NCBI GenBank assembly: GCA_002786025.1
Contig: NHNW01000011.1
Span: 744,001-808,000 of the forward strand
Direction: 5' to 3'
Origin: Zasmidium citrigriseum
Lineage: Eukaryota > Ascomycota > Dothideomycetes > Mycosphaerellales > Mycosphaerellaceae
Length of the DNA stretch: 64,000 nt
Position 1 is the first letter of the stretch. Each line of letters begins with the position of its first letter. Both the position numbers and the translations under genes were made by a program. The notes under the pieces were generated by a model. It was given only the letters and a program-made list of their open reading frames with translations. It was not told the origin of the DNA and did not search any database. Shown in pieces: positions 34,364 to 46,278 of this stretch.

Positions 34364-36470
34364 ATGCCTCATCACTCTCGCCACAGTCAGGCGGAGGTGC
34401 CTTCCGTTACCAGCTACGGACAGGTCATCGAATACATCGCTGGTACGCCTGGCCCCACTTCGCAACGAACCCTTCAAGCATCGCTAACATGTACGTTATT
34501 TACTACACAGATCGCCTGTATCTGGCCTCGTACACCCATCCGCCGGACGAGAAGACTCCCTTCCCGTACGATTCGAAGCAGAGCCGCTCGCCAAACAAGA
34601 GGTCGTCGCGAGCGCAGGCTGGTCCCCAAGGCGTGCAGGGTTCCGCCTCATCCCTACCACCGTTTTACTTCTCCATCGACCGCACCCTCCTCTACAATGC
34701 CTTCCACGCCGACTTCGGTCCACTACACATCGGTCACTTGTACAGATTCGCTGTCCAACTTCACGAAGTGCTAGGCCATCCCGAGAACGAGAACCGATCT
34801 GTTGTTTTTTGGAGCAATGCAGATTCGCGGAGTAGGTTTCATCAAATCATCGCAATCTCGCTTTTCGTTGTCGCCAGCAGTAGCTGACTTCATTCCCAGG
34901 CAGGGCAAATGCGGCCTGCATCCTTGCAGTCTACATGGTCTTGATCCAGAACTGGCCACCTCATCTCGCCCTCGCACCCATTGCACAGATGGACCCCCCA
35001 TGCATGCCCTTCCGTGATGCTGGTTACAGTCAGGCCGACTACTCGCTCACGATTCAAGACGTGGTATACGGAGTATGGAAGGCAAAAGAGGAGGGCCTCG
35101 TTGGCTTGAAGGAATTCAGCCTCGAGGAATACGAGAAGTATGAACGTGTGGACATGGGTGACTTCAATTGGATATCACCCGACTTCCTGGCCTTCGCATC
35201 ACCCCAGCACAAGCCGGTACATGTTATTCCACCGACAGATCCGCTGTACCAGCAGCTTCCTCGGAGCGTGTCGCAGCTGCACCGCGACCAGAATCTACCA
35301 GAGCCATTCAAGAATGTACTCGTGCATTTCGCGGAGCGACGGATTGGTCTGGTAGTTCGATTGAACTCTGAGCTCTACTCGCCCAGCTATTTCACCGCTC
35401 TGGGCATAAAGCATCTGGATATGATATTCGACGATGGGACTTGTCCACCTCTCAATCTTGTGCGAAAGTTCGTGAACTTGGCGCACGGGGTCATCAATCA
35501 ACAAAAGAAAGGCATTGCCGTGCACTGCAAAGCTGGCCTGGGTCGGACAGGCTGCCTGATCGGCGCCTATCTGATCTACCGCCATGGCTTCACGGCTAAC
35601 GAGGTGATTGCTTTCATGCGATTCATGCGTCCCGGAATGGTCGTAGGACCGCAGCAGCACTGGCTTCACTTGAATCAGGGAACTTTCCGAGAGTGGTGGT
35701 TCGAGGATACCATGAGAGAGAAGATCATGGCTTCGATGCAGCCAACCACCCCAACGAGACTGCAGAACTCCAGCAGCAGACGATTGGCAAGCAACGGCCA
35801 GACCTTCACTCCCCCAAATGCCGACCGTCAAGCTGGCAGTCCTCGCCGCGCTCTGGGAGAAATCACCAATAATGAAGGCGCCCCAACTCCCAACGCCGCT
35901 TACACATCCAACCAAGGAGCGAAGGGTGGTCTTGGTGTCGCAGATGAGAATCTGCCTGCACCCACTCCTGGCCAGCCCAGAAAGACCAACAAGCTGTACG
36001 CTGGCCGCCGGATAATGACAGAGAACCAGCCTTTCAACGTCTTGGCAGACGAACAGAGATCCGCGGCAGGCGCAGACCCAGCTGAGAGCGAAGAAGAGCG
36101 TGCTTTGAGGATGCTCGCACGGAAGACTAGCCAGTCTCCAGTCAGTCGCAGCGGTAAGCGAAGAGCAGTGTCTTGTACGACTACGACCACCACCACGACC
36201 AAATGGGATGTTCCAACGGACAGTGACGCTGAGAACCGACCAGGCACAGTTGATGAGGAAGACGACCTACCGACAGCCGGACGGATGACCAGCCCCACCA
36301 GGCCGAAGACTCCGAGCACGAAGAGCGGCAACGGTATTGGCAGCTTGAGCGTTGGAAAACGTTCATCGCCTATCCGTCGCAGTACCGAGGGCAAGACCAG
36401 CGTCCGCAAGACAAGCGGCCGCGTTGGAAGCGTTGGCACTCAAGCCTCTCGCAGCCACAAAAGCTCATGA
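34364..36470 (+). CDS. CDC14: Dual-specificity phosphatase CDC14
   Basis: Reverses Cdk phosphorylation to drive mitotic exit, septation and nucleolar functions. Exons are 34364-34442, 34511-34831 and 34900-36470 (introns of 68 bp each), giving 656 aa. The start MPHHSRHSQAEVPSVTSYG continues across the first intron as QVIEYIADRLYLASY. The N-terminal domain ends with FWSNADSRSRANAACILAVY; the catalytic domain has YEKYERVDMGDFNWI and the signature loop VHCKAGLGRTGCLIGAYLI with nucleophilic Cys and Arg. The last ~230 residues are Ser/Thr/Arg-rich and disordered, including a Thr run (TTTTTTTK) and several S-P/T-P sites, a usual place for Cdk regulation and nuclear export signals. Confidence 0.97.
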
Positions 36471-36902
36471 GCGGGTTTTCGAAGTGAGCGATGTTGAATT
36501 CATGTCGATGATCTCTGGTACAAACAGTCAAGTCAATTGAGGGCGCGGCGCTGGTCGGTTGGTTATGGGATGGGTAACGGTTCTGTGTTTTTGCTGCAAG
36601 TCAACTTTTCAAGGGATTCTCGTATGCGCTCAGAGGAAAGCGCTTTTCGTCAGGTCTTTCGAAGTTTGCATGGGGATACGTTGCTGGGATGTGTGCGGCG
36701 GGCTGGTTTCTAGTTCTTCAGAGAGGCCTCTGCACTATGATGCATAGCGACGAAACGGATAGCAATGATGTACGATATTATCATGGCAGCGACCTTCTAT
36801 CCAAAGATGAATGAGTTCAATGTGTCGTGCGTACAGTCTCTCTCTCGGCATTATGAATTACATCAAGAAGGTTTGATATCATCGATCATCCACGCTCGCT
36901 TT
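36471..36902. other. Convergent spacer, CDC14 / FAD monooxygenase
   Basis: 432 bp between two convergent stop codons, for the two 3' UTRs. No coding signal. Confidence 0.5.
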
Positions 36903-38612
36903 TCACTCCCATTGTCCTGGTCCGAGATCGACTGGCACGCCCTTGTACATGCAATCCATGACCCAATCGATGGTCCACGGCTCGTACTTGTAGCCTGGAG
37001 GGAAGTTTGGCGGGACGTCGGACTCGTCGAAGCGGATCCCGGCTTTCATGTTCTTGACGTTCTTCTCGTAGTTCTCGTAGGTGTACTTCTCCGGGTCGTG
37101 GCTCCAGACCCATTTGGGGAGTTTGGGTTGGGCGCGGCGGGGGTCGAGTTTGACTCTGCAGAGAGGGATTAGTGTTAGTGAAATGTCATGGAAGACGGTA
37201 GATAGGGAAGACGTACTTTGACCAATCCGTCTCTTGCAACAGCTCAGCATTCGAGAAGCCAAGTTTCTGCGCACACGCATTCCTAATGAAGCGGAATCGG
37301 ATATGCGACCTCACAGCTTCAGAGACGTTCTCCTTTCCTCCCAGCTGCAAACACGAAGCAATCGATACCGCGTCTTCAATCGCCTGCGTGGCACCGTTGC
37401 TGGAGGCCGGGAGGTAGGAGTGTGCGCTGTCACCGATCTGAATCACGCGTGCGTGGGGAGAGGTCCAGCTAGGCTGCGGGTCTCGCCAGAGGAGCTCGAA
37501 GTTGACGATTGTTTTTGGTGGGGTGCATTTTACGAGGTCTTTGAAGATTGGGGCCCAGGGGTTGGGGCCGACGCCTTCGTCCATTTGGGAGAGGACTTCG
37601 GAGGAGTCGATTTTGTTGTTCCAGTTTTCGGCCGAGGAGCCGGTTGCGTTGTCTATATTGGGGAAATGTTGTTAGAAGTGTAGCTCGGCTGTCAATGAGA
37701 ACAGTTTGTAGCTTACGGTTCATGATCCAGATCATTGTGTCTGGACGGGTGAGCGTCAGGGCATATGTGCCAGGGCCCAGGAACGTTCGCACGATTGGGT
37801 TGTTGCCCTCTGGACCCACCAGCTTGAAGAAGTCCTTGACCTCTGGGTTTTGATCCAGATGCTGGGAAATGTCAGCATTCTGTTCTAAAGTTGTGTTTCT
37901 TCTCAAAAATTACCTCTCTTGGGAATGCAGCACGCCACATAGCGCGTCCCGAAGATCTCGCCCTGACTTGACCACCAACAAGCTTCTGCGACTTGGATCC
38001 AACTCCATCAGCTGCAATGACCACATCTGCTTCGTACGTCTTGCCGTCGTCTGTAGTGCATCCTCCCTTCCCTCGAGCTTCGTCCTCAAAATAGTCCACC
38101 ACTTTCCTATTGAATTCAATGTCCACGCCAAGCTTCTCCACTTGACGAACAAACATTCGGTAGATCAGAGGCCGCATCTGAAAGGTGCCTGGTGGAGTAT
38201 TGGGATCCAATCCAGCATCTCGAAGTCTTTCCGCTACAGAAAGCGGTGGTACCATCTGCTCGCCGCTGTGCTTGAATGTCTCGATCCAGGCATTGTGGAG
38301 ACCGATCGAGTCGTACTCTGCCTTCATCTCTGGCCAGTGCTTGAAGAACCTTGTTGCGCTCAATCCCATGAAGTACATGTCTCCTTGGGTGTCTTAAGAG
38401 GCGTTAGCAATGCTTGGTCGTTCGTGATCTCGCCGGGGATTGTGAATCTTACTGATGTCCTCGTTTCGCTCCAGAACTCGCACTTTGTGGCCTTTTCGAG
38501 TGCATTCGAGCGCAGCTGTCAAGCCTGCGAGTCCAGTTCCCACGATTAGGACATCGACTCCGGTGTCTGGATACGAGCCAAGTGGCTTTGAATCCACCCC
38601 ATCTATAGCCAT
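36903..38612 (-). CDS. Salicylate-hydroxylase-like FAD monooxygenase
   Basis: A class A flavoprotein hydroxylase of 490 aa. Five exons (38612-38453, 38392-37914, 37861-37717, 37652-37217, 37155-36903) with introns of 52-64 bp all splice in phase. Motifs: GTGLAGLTAALE for the FAD ADP moiety, ADVVIAADGVGSKSQKLVG for the middle motif, and RVIQIGDSAHSYLPASSNGA for the ribityl contact. There is no signal peptide, so it is cytosolic. Relatives hydroxylate aromatic rings, in catabolism or in pigment and polyketide pathways; the substrate here is open. The C-terminal 85 residues (KLDPRRAQPKLPKWVW..) are Pro/Trp/Tyr-rich, a feature of the fungal subfamily. It lies next to the transposon and 5.9 kb from the P450. 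Confidence 0.92.
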
Positions 38613-39035
38613 CTTGGAACCTTGTTGTGTGGTGAGTAGCAGCAGATCTTAGGAGACGAGAGTAGGAAGAGATGATGATGGGAAAGAGACAGGCAGGGGA
38701 AAATACGTCAAGATCTCTCTGATATCACACCAGATCAATGTCCGCCGCTTACTTTCGGTGCCGTAGAACAAACGGTGAAGCATGAGAGCGGGCTGAATCT
38801 GTACCTGCGTTGGCGCCGGCCACTGCGCTCCGAACTCTCCGATCTTCGCATTGGAAGCAGTGACTCTTTGCGAATGCTGCTGATATGCCAGCCACCCTTG
38901 ACGGAGCTCCGAAAGTCGATGATGGCGTGTTAGTCAGGGCCAGGAATAGACAGCAGATCGTCCTGTTCCTGACTGCGAAGTCTGTCTCGCACTTTCTTCC
39001 GTGAGATAGACTTTGTGGAGTCCGTTGGTAGCGAG
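38613..39035. promoter_or_regulatory. Promoter side of the FAD monooxygenase gene, up to the transposon
   Basis: 423 bp between the monooxygenase start and the left transposon end. Base composition is normal, with CpA and TpG common, so it is not RIP-affected. One open frame on the minus strand runs into the terminal repeat but has no domain. Confidence 0.4.
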
Positions 39036-39102
39036 CTACTACTCCATGCATAATGGCGTGCCATGGGCGGAAATACCCGCGCACACCTCAATCCTAAAAT
39101 TT
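39036..39102 (+). repeat. Left terminal inverted repeat
   Basis: Pairs with the reverse complement of 42869-42935, 56 of 67 positions by my hand alignment. The inner palindrome-like core TACCCGCGCACA is identical in both. Unlike the interior, it still has CpA and TpG. Confidence 0.88.
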
Positions 39103-39229
39103 GTTAGCGATCACCACCAAAATTATGGGATTATAGCTACACACTATATCTTTCTTATATATATTTACTAGAGGTGTCGTTTATAGTTAAGAAATAGTCT
39201 AATATTAATACTAGCCGACCTCTCCTCGC

Positions 39230-40770
39230 CTTAAAAGTATACTAGAAGGGCGGCTAGCTACCTTAATAACGAGATAGCTACCGCTAACGCTCTTACTACT
39301 CTTACTACTACCGCTAGTCTATCTAAGAAGCGTTAGAAAAAGAAGTATAATAAGAGGAAGTTAAAGGAGTAAGAGCTAGAGCTAGAGTAGCTAGTATCTA
39401 AGAAAAGGAAGAAGAGGGTACCTACGCTAGCTAAGGATCTTAATAATAAGCTCTTAAATTAATCTATAGGCCGTCCGGATAAGGAGCTAGAGGAGTAGCT
39501 AGATAAGGAGCTAGATAAGGAGCTAACCCTTAAGTTTCGTATATAATAGAGGGTTCTTTATAGTAGTAAGAAGTTAGATACCTCTAGATAGTTATTAGTT
39601 ACTAAGGATTATAATACTATACCTTATATCGAGTTTAAGAAGTAGTACTAAGACTAGAAGTTAAAGGGCGATAACGATACTTAATATAAGCTAAACTACT
39701 TCCGTATTATTACTATATATAAGCGGTAGCCGCCTTAGAGCTAATATAAAGATACTATTAAGGGTAGAGAGGGTTATATATCTACCCTCGCTACCCTCTA
39801 GCGATACTATAATAATAGTAAGCGAGGACTATAGATTAAGTTAAAGGTACTCGTTAAGAAGGTACTACCGCCGCCGTTAATACCTACGCCGACTTAGAGG
39901 ACTAATAATAGTAGCTCTCGCTCTAAACTAAGAAATACTATAATAGAGTAGTAACTACGTAAGCTTTAGTAGTTATAGGTAACTCGTAACGACCGTAATA
40001 ACGGCTTTATAGATATCGACGAGTAAGAAGGTAGTAACGATAGTAACGGCCTAGATAAGACTAGTAACTATCGTACCTAGCTTACTACTAAGTAGAAGTA
40101 TAATAATAAGTACTATACTAACTACTATAGTCTTTACTAGTACCCTAGTTACGATTACGCTAAGAAGTATTACCCTATATATCTAGAGGTAGCTCGCCGC
40201 TAGGTAGTAGGTATTCGAGCTACTAACTATAGTAAGCGAGAGGGTAGGGTACCTATTACTATCTTAGATCTAGGCTCGGCTATTATAAGCTCTTTAGTTC
40301 TATATAAGAGTAAACTATTAAGAACTATTACTAAGAATAATAATATCTATATTACGACTACTAGTAGCTTATATAGTACGCCCTTCTCGCTTAAGATTAT
40401 TAATAATCCGAAGGGTAATATACCCTCGTCTAGTCTATATAAGGCGCTAGCTATAGATAACCTTCTACTAAGCTTACTACCGTTATTATTCTACGCCGCT
40501 AAGGATACCTTTATCTAGCGATTCTTTAATAAACTATTATAAGAGAAGTATTAGTAGATAAAGTAAGCTAATATTAAGAAGATAAAGGGGGTATTAATTA
40601 ATAAGAAGGACTTTAAGTTAAGGTAGGTATACGAGCTTAAGATAGAGTAGTAGATCTAATATAGGCTTAAGAAAGGGTAGTATAGTCGCTTAAAGAAGGA
40701 AATTATAAGATACTATAGGTAGTAGAAGGATTTCGTAGTAGAAGTAGAAGTATTAGGGACAATAGAGGTA
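39230..40770 (+). pseudogene. Decayed ORF region of unknown type inside the transposon
   Basis: One plus-strand frame at a time shows protein-like runs broken by many TAG codons at former Gln/Trp positions. An early part is Lys/Arg/Glu-rich (KKRKKRVPTLAKDL). A middle part around 40,250 reads like ITILDLGSAI, which could be a remnant of an aspartic-protease-type D-x-G motif or chance. I do not recognise the protein. It could be an accessory gene of the element or a second, nested insertion. Confidence 0.5.
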
Positions 40771-41789
40771 GGTAAGTAAAGCTTCCTAAAGCTTTAAGTT
40801 TACGTCCCTATTAGACTACCTATATATAGTTAAATATTTTTCTAATACTTAGTAGAGTCTTACCTATATATAGGCTTTTATATAAACTACTTTTAAAAAT
40901 ATTTAACTATATTATAGTATTATACTAGGGGCTATTTAATTATAGGCTAGGCTAGGATTAGGCTACTTCCTAGATTAGGGGTTTAGCTAAGCGCGGCCGA
41001 GCTCCTCTAAGTAGCTAGTAGCTTAATATAGCTAGAAATCTAATACTAACGATTACGTAATATCTACTTATTTATTTTCTACGCTTATTTTTTTATGTAA
41101 CTTAGTATACTTTACGCTTTTCGTATATCTACTTATCTTACTTAAATATAGTATAGTTATTACGTATTTACTATTAAAGCTAATACTAGCGTATACTAAA
41201 GGTAAGTCTTAGTAAAAGTTAAAGAGATTATAGTAGCTTTATAAACGCTTCTTCTCTATTAAATTACTACCTATATTCGAAAGTATACCTAAGCTAGGCT
41301 TAGAATCGTTTCTATAGTAAAGTTTACGTATATCTACTACTAAAACTATACCTAGGTAGTAATACCTAACCTAAGAGCGACCTTAAAGAAGTAATTTCTA
41401 AGAGATTAAGAGATACTAGATAGTAATACGTTAACTATATCGATTTATACGTACTATACTAACGATTTAGACTATAGATATAGTCCTTAATACTAACGCC
41501 CTTCCTTATAGTTACTCTTACTACCGCCGCCCTCCTTACCGCCGCTTCTACTACCTCTACTATTATCCCTCTTTCTACTACCCCCCTCGTCGTATCTTAG
41601 TAGTAGGCTTATAGAGTAGCGATTCGATACTATCGAGGAGGTAGTAGTTATCTAAAAGGAGTAGCTAGAGGTACTATAGATATATATAAAGTAGCTAGAG
41701 TAGAAGGTATCTAAGATAAAGGTAGTCTTAAAGAAGGCTACCTATCGTCTAGTTAAGATATACGAGCGAGATCTACGCTTTCGTTACGC

Positions 41790-42760
41790 CGGCTAATAAT
41801 TAATAATACCCTAACTTCTTAAACTACGCTCGAGCTCTACTCTAATTAAAGTTATTAACGGCGTAATAAAGGAAGCTATCGAAGGATTCGAAGTAGTCGG
41901 CTTCCTTTATATTAGTCTTAATCTATTACTTAAGGGTATTAAAGGATAGCTCGATTAGATTAAAGTTAGGTAAATAGGGCGGTAGGTATTATAGATAGAC
42001 GCCTACCTCTTTATATAGTTTATAGACTCTTAGAGAGTAGTAGATCTAGTAGTTATCTATAACTAAGAAGGTACCCCTCTATAGCTACGGAAATATAGTA
42101 TATTTAAGCTAGGCTTTAAATATCTCGGCCGTAATAGCTCCTTAATAAATAAGAGTACCCTTAAGGTATCTATAGATAGATATTACTAGTAAGATCGACT
42201 ATCGCTTATCTTACTTTAAGGAAGGGTTATTATAGTAAGGGGACCCTATAGGTAACTACCCTCTCTTACGATTACTAGTACGTTAGTTTAAGGCGCTCTT
42301 ATCTATATAGATAATACGCTCTACTAGTATATCTATCTACTAGACTATCTAGTAAGTCTAAAGCTCTTAATTTCGCTCTCGAGCCTTATAGACTACTACC
42401 TTCTTATTCTACCCTCTTCGTTTAAGTATATAAGAAACTACTATTATATTAATAATAATATTAAACTCGTTAAATATATACTATACTACCTCGTCGTAAT
42501 AAGCTATTAGATACTCGTTAAGGAACTTAATAATTCGATCCTTATAGATAGGTAGTAATACCCTCTTCTACCCTCTCTTATAAAGATCCTTTATATAGGG
42601 GATACTAAATAACTCGAAGTTATTACGTAGCTTATCTATATACCTTCTACTTACGCTTATACGCTCTATAATAAGGGTATTACTAAGATTAGACTTATTA
42701 AAGAGGCGCTTAACTTTATTAACTTGCTAGTTAGGTAGGCGGGCTATAACGGCGGTAGTA
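41790..42760 (-). pseudogene. Decayed DDE transposase (Tc1/mariner-like)
   Basis: Read on the minus strand and passing over RIP-made stops, the order of motifs is that of a fungal DDE transposase. There is an N-terminal helix-turn-helix-like part (NTLIIERISVSRRYIDKL), then YIDKSALN with the first Asp, later GTFLVIDN with the second Asp, and YLPPYLPNFNLIELSFNTLK with the final acid, the classic YxPPxxPxxNPIE block with RIP-type Pro/Ser to Leu changes. At least a dozen in-frame stops make it non-functional. Confidence 0.85.
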
Positions 42761-42868
42761 AGGGCGGTAGGCGAAGAGGTAGGTAGAATAGAGTTAACGA
42801 CGACGATATAGATACCTCTAGGTACGTTATTATAGTATAATCCCGCAATTTACTAGTAAATCTCATAT

Positions 42869-42935
42869 AAAATCTGGGAGTGATGTGTGCGCGGGTAGTT
42901 CCGCCTATGGCACGGCATTTTGCATAGAGTAATAG
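42869..42935 (-). repeat. Right terminal inverted repeat
   Basis: Inverted copy of 39036-39102. Several of the differences between the copies are C/T or G/A, as expected from RIP or deamination. Confidence 0.88.
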
Positions 42936-44545
42936 TAAGAAAACAGACTAGATCGCGACAAGGGTGCCAACGCTATTTTGACTCCATTGCACCGCGGGTC
43001 GCTGCATCCTCTGGAGTTGATGACCTCAACACTTCCCAAACTTCCTTTATGCGCTGGTTACTTGCAGCAGAACATGTCCGTGTCCTGATGAGGCTCGTGC
43101 TATCACAGACACACAGCCCGCCTGTCTCACCACCATGCGATCGACTCGTCATAGGCTTTCGGGGCAAGAACGCGCTCCATGTGCGAGAGGATACGTACCG
43201 CGGCGAGAGACTGGGCACGACCCATAGTTGGATGCCTTACTCACGTTCGTCTCGACATGCTGCAGCAACTTCTTGGCCACAGGCTTGGACACCTCTAGTT
43301 CAGCGTAAGAAGCGCGCTTGAGGACACTCTGAATTGTGCACCCTATTCGACCAAGACGCGAGGCCTGGGCATCATGCTGCTACCACGAGGCATTTCTTGT
43401 GTCGACACGGGAATAATACACCATTAATCATCAACGGTCTCGTCGTTCGGAGGAACCATTGAGAGCAGAAGCCGCTAGACAGGTGCCACTCAGCCTCTAG
43501 CGCTGGAGAAGACAGGATGTCATTCATGCGGGAATCGGAACATTCCTCCAAAAGCCAGCCTTCTCCGCGAGCGGCACAAATACCATGGCAACGCTGCATA
43601 TATCAGCCATTGCAGTGAGGACACGACAGCTCTGGAGATTGCCGCCTTGTTGCGATACCATGTATAAGTTTCACAAGCAAGGACCGGGTCTGCTGAGCCG
43701 CGCCGCTAGCTTCGATTGATCGGTTATCAAGCCTTCAGATCTCGTACAGGTCGAAGGTTGGAGGGCAAAGGAAGCATTGGCCCACGACATAACTCTATCT
43801 CTATCTGCCTACACGACTCGCGTTACAGATAACACGATGAGCTTCATCCAGCGTCTCGTTGATGGATGCGACTCGATGCAGATGTTCGGTAAGCACTCCG
43901 TACCTTACCACTAGCTACACGTGCTGTCTGGACTGCATGTGGGTCTGCTAACGCTGGGAAGGAATGTGAGTACGTCCTGCGCTTGGATGGGCCGCTAGAG
44001 CCTCCTTCGAGGGCCTTCCCAATTGGTGCTGTGATCTACAACTTCAACACTGCCTGACGCACACATCGGCTCTCCAACGATACCCGTTAGGATCTGGAGA
44101 CTGCGGTGGACGGCCGCTAAGTCTTGGATGCGTCAAGCTTCGAAGGAACGCTGATCTACACCAACCGGCGCTTTGAGCCATGCCCAGACGAGGCGTACCG
44201 ACATGCGTTTCACGACGTGCATTGACTTCAACGGATCTCTGGTCCAATAATCTTACGTGCGGGATCTCGCATGATATCGACCAGGCCATACAGTCAGACT
44301 CCATCGATATCCATCCTTGCGCCAGGTAAGCCCGAGGAGTCGAATGTGTGGGTGGCTGGTAAGCTGTCTTTCGCCATATGTACCCAAACCGGTGCTCTCG
44401 TATCTTTCTGCTTTGCCTTTGCCATGAACGACTGCCATATTCATCTTCCATGAGACTTCCATTCTTTCGTATTGCGTACTAATGATCACTACTGAATTCG
44501 TTTCTACACTCCAACAAGACTTTTAACAACCTCCCTGGCGACATC
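42936..44545. other. Region between the transposon and the P450
   Basis: 1,610 bp of normal base composition. No gene can be supported. Frames at 42,920-43,321 (+) and 44,044-44,451 (-) lack domains. Around 43,860-44,058 (+) there is an intron-like GTAAGC..TGCTAACGCTGGGAAG segment with a short open frame on both sides (about 39 codons), which is too short to call. The end next to 44,546 must carry the P450 promoter. Confidence 0.4.
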
Positions 44546-46278
44546 ATGCAGCCACTAACCATTGTCGTGGCAGTGGTTGCTCTCGTTGGTTTTGCCATTC
44601 TCTCAGTACTCAACGCTCTTCGGGCTGCTCACCCATGGAAGAACAAGACGACAGAGCCTCCGGGTCCGACGCTTATCCCATGGGTATGTCAAGCTATCAA
44701 CTCGCACGATATGCAGACAACACTGACATATCAACAGATTGGCAGAATCCATGATCTACCCATCAACTTCATGTGGTTGAAGTTCAAAGAATGGGCTGAT
44801 ATCTATGGACCGTTCTATCGCACCCAAATGCTGGGCGCGAACTTCATTATCGTATCCGACGAAAAGGTGGCTGAGGATCTGCTCGTTCGCAGGGCGAAGA
44901 TCTATTCTGATCGCCCTGAGATGAAGTCTTTATTCGACTCCAAGAGCTCTACAGGTACCATGGAATACCTTCCTTTGATGGGGAAGAACGTCTACTGGGC
45001 TCGACAGCGGAAGTTCACTCACGCCTACCTCACCGAGGCCTCGAACGCTCACTACTATGGCGTGATGTATCACGAAACAAAGCGCTGGATGCACCGTCTC
45101 CTCACCAACCCAGATAACTTCGTCTTCTCCTTGGAAGACATGGCATCCAAGGTGATGTGCCACTTGACCTGGGACGACGACACCCTGAGCGAATACATGA
45201 CTCCTAGCGCATGGGGGTTACTCACGCAAATGTCACCTGCCGGACCCATCACAAACGTAATTACACCTCTCTGGGACTACCTACCAGAACCTATCAACCC
45301 CTGGAAGATTGCTGAGCGAAAGAGGCACGATGAGCAGCAGCGCTGGTGGATGGAGCGCCTTCACACGATCCGAGCACAGATGACAAAGGGTGAAGCCAGA
45401 CCATCCTTTACGAAGACCTATCTCGAAGGTGAACGGACTGGCGGTCTCTCTGGTGACTACGAAGCTTCTTCCGCTATTGGTATGATGGCATTGGTGGGAG
45501 TCTTCACCGTGGCTGGTCCACTGTACTACTTCCTCCTATCCATGCTCTATCATCCCGAGTGGCAGCAAAAGTGCCAAGAGGAAATCGATCAGGTGTGCGG
45601 AGACCGCATGCCAGAGCTGCACGATATGCCTAACCTTCCCACATTGCGCGCCTGTATCAAGGAAACGATGCGCTGGAAGCCCAACGTTCCTACGGGCGTT
45701 GCACACGAAGTGGAGGCGGACGACTTCTATGAGGGATACTTTATCCCCAAGGGATCACGCATTCTCCCGTTGGACTACGCCTTCTTGCGCAACTCAGTCA
45801 AGTACCCAGATCCGGAGAACTTCAGGGTAAGTAGGAGAAACCCAACGAAAGCAGTCTAATTGCTAACGATCCACAGCCTGAACGCTGGCTCCAAGCCGGC
45901 TGGCCTACATATCAAGAACCCCTGACCCAATACCCGACACTCCTCGGAATGACCTCCTTTGGCTGGGGCCAACGCACCTGTCTAGGCCAGACAGTCACCA
46001 GAGACGAGACTCTCGTCGCCTGTGGCGGCCTCCTCTGGGCCTTCAACCTCGTCAGGAAACTCGACCGCAACGGCCGCCCAATCGACCCACCCCTGAACAA
46101 GTCCAACTCGCTCCTGATCATCAAGCCAGACCCCTTCGAGATGTCCTTCGAACCTCGCAGCGCCGAACGCAAAGAAGACATCAAGCGTCTGTGGCAGGAG
46201 ACCGACGCGAGGGACAAGGCAGACAGGAGGGAGTTTGCGCTGGCGGCTGCCAAACTACGATCTGAGGTGGTTGCTTAA
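44546..46278 (+). CDS. Cytochrome P450 monooxygenase
   Basis: A 542-aa microsomal P450 with exons 44546-44683, 44738-45826 and 45877-46278. The N-terminal anchor is MQPLTIVVAVVALVGFAILS, followed by the proline hinge EPPGPTLIPW, which the 54-bp first intron separates from IGRIHDLP. The K-helix ExxR is KETMRW, the PERW segment is PENFRPERW, and the heme loop is FGWGQRTCLGQ with the cysteine ligand. The I-helix reads GVFTVAGPLYYFLLSML: the AG pair is present, but the usual acid-Thr pair after it is replaced by Leu-Tyr. The first intron is 54 bp, free of stops and in phase, so unspliced RNA would encode 18 extra residues at the hinge. It may act with the nearby FAD monooxygenase and Zn2Cys6 regulator. 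Confidence 0.95.

Larger units (their letters stand above)
39036..42935. mobile_element. RIP-degraded DNA transposon with terminal inverted repeats
   Basis: The element is about 3.9 kb. Its interior (about 39,145-42,860) is almost without CpA and TpG on both strands, with TpA hugely over-represented and CpG kept: the signature of repeat-induced point mutation. Stop codons (mostly TAG) sit where Gln and Trp codons would be expected. The ends are 67-bp inverted repeats, and a TA dinucleotide lies at each tip (39037-39038, 42933-42934), compatible with a Tc1/mariner TA target duplication. A decayed DDE transposase lies on the minus strand in the right half. The left half has a second decayed plus-strand reading region. 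The unit is larger than most fungal Tc1/mariner elements, so it may be composite. Confidence 0.88.

Noticed and set aside
38749..39084. 111-codon minus-strand frame running into the left transposon end
   Set aside because: It spans the TIR boundary and has no recognisable domain.
39145..42860. AT-rich, stop-rich tract considered as a centromere or other structural element
   Set aside because: It is bounded by inverted repeats and contains a transposase remnant, so a RIP-mutated transposon explains it better.
43837..44058. Two-exon microprotein with an intron-like GTAAGC..GGGAAG segment
   Set aside because: The ATG at 43837 runs into a stop after splicing; the other phase gives only about 39 codons with no family match.
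44044..44489. 135-codon minus-strand frame upstream of the P450
   Set aside because: No domain, and it occupies the P450 promoter; other frames are equally open.
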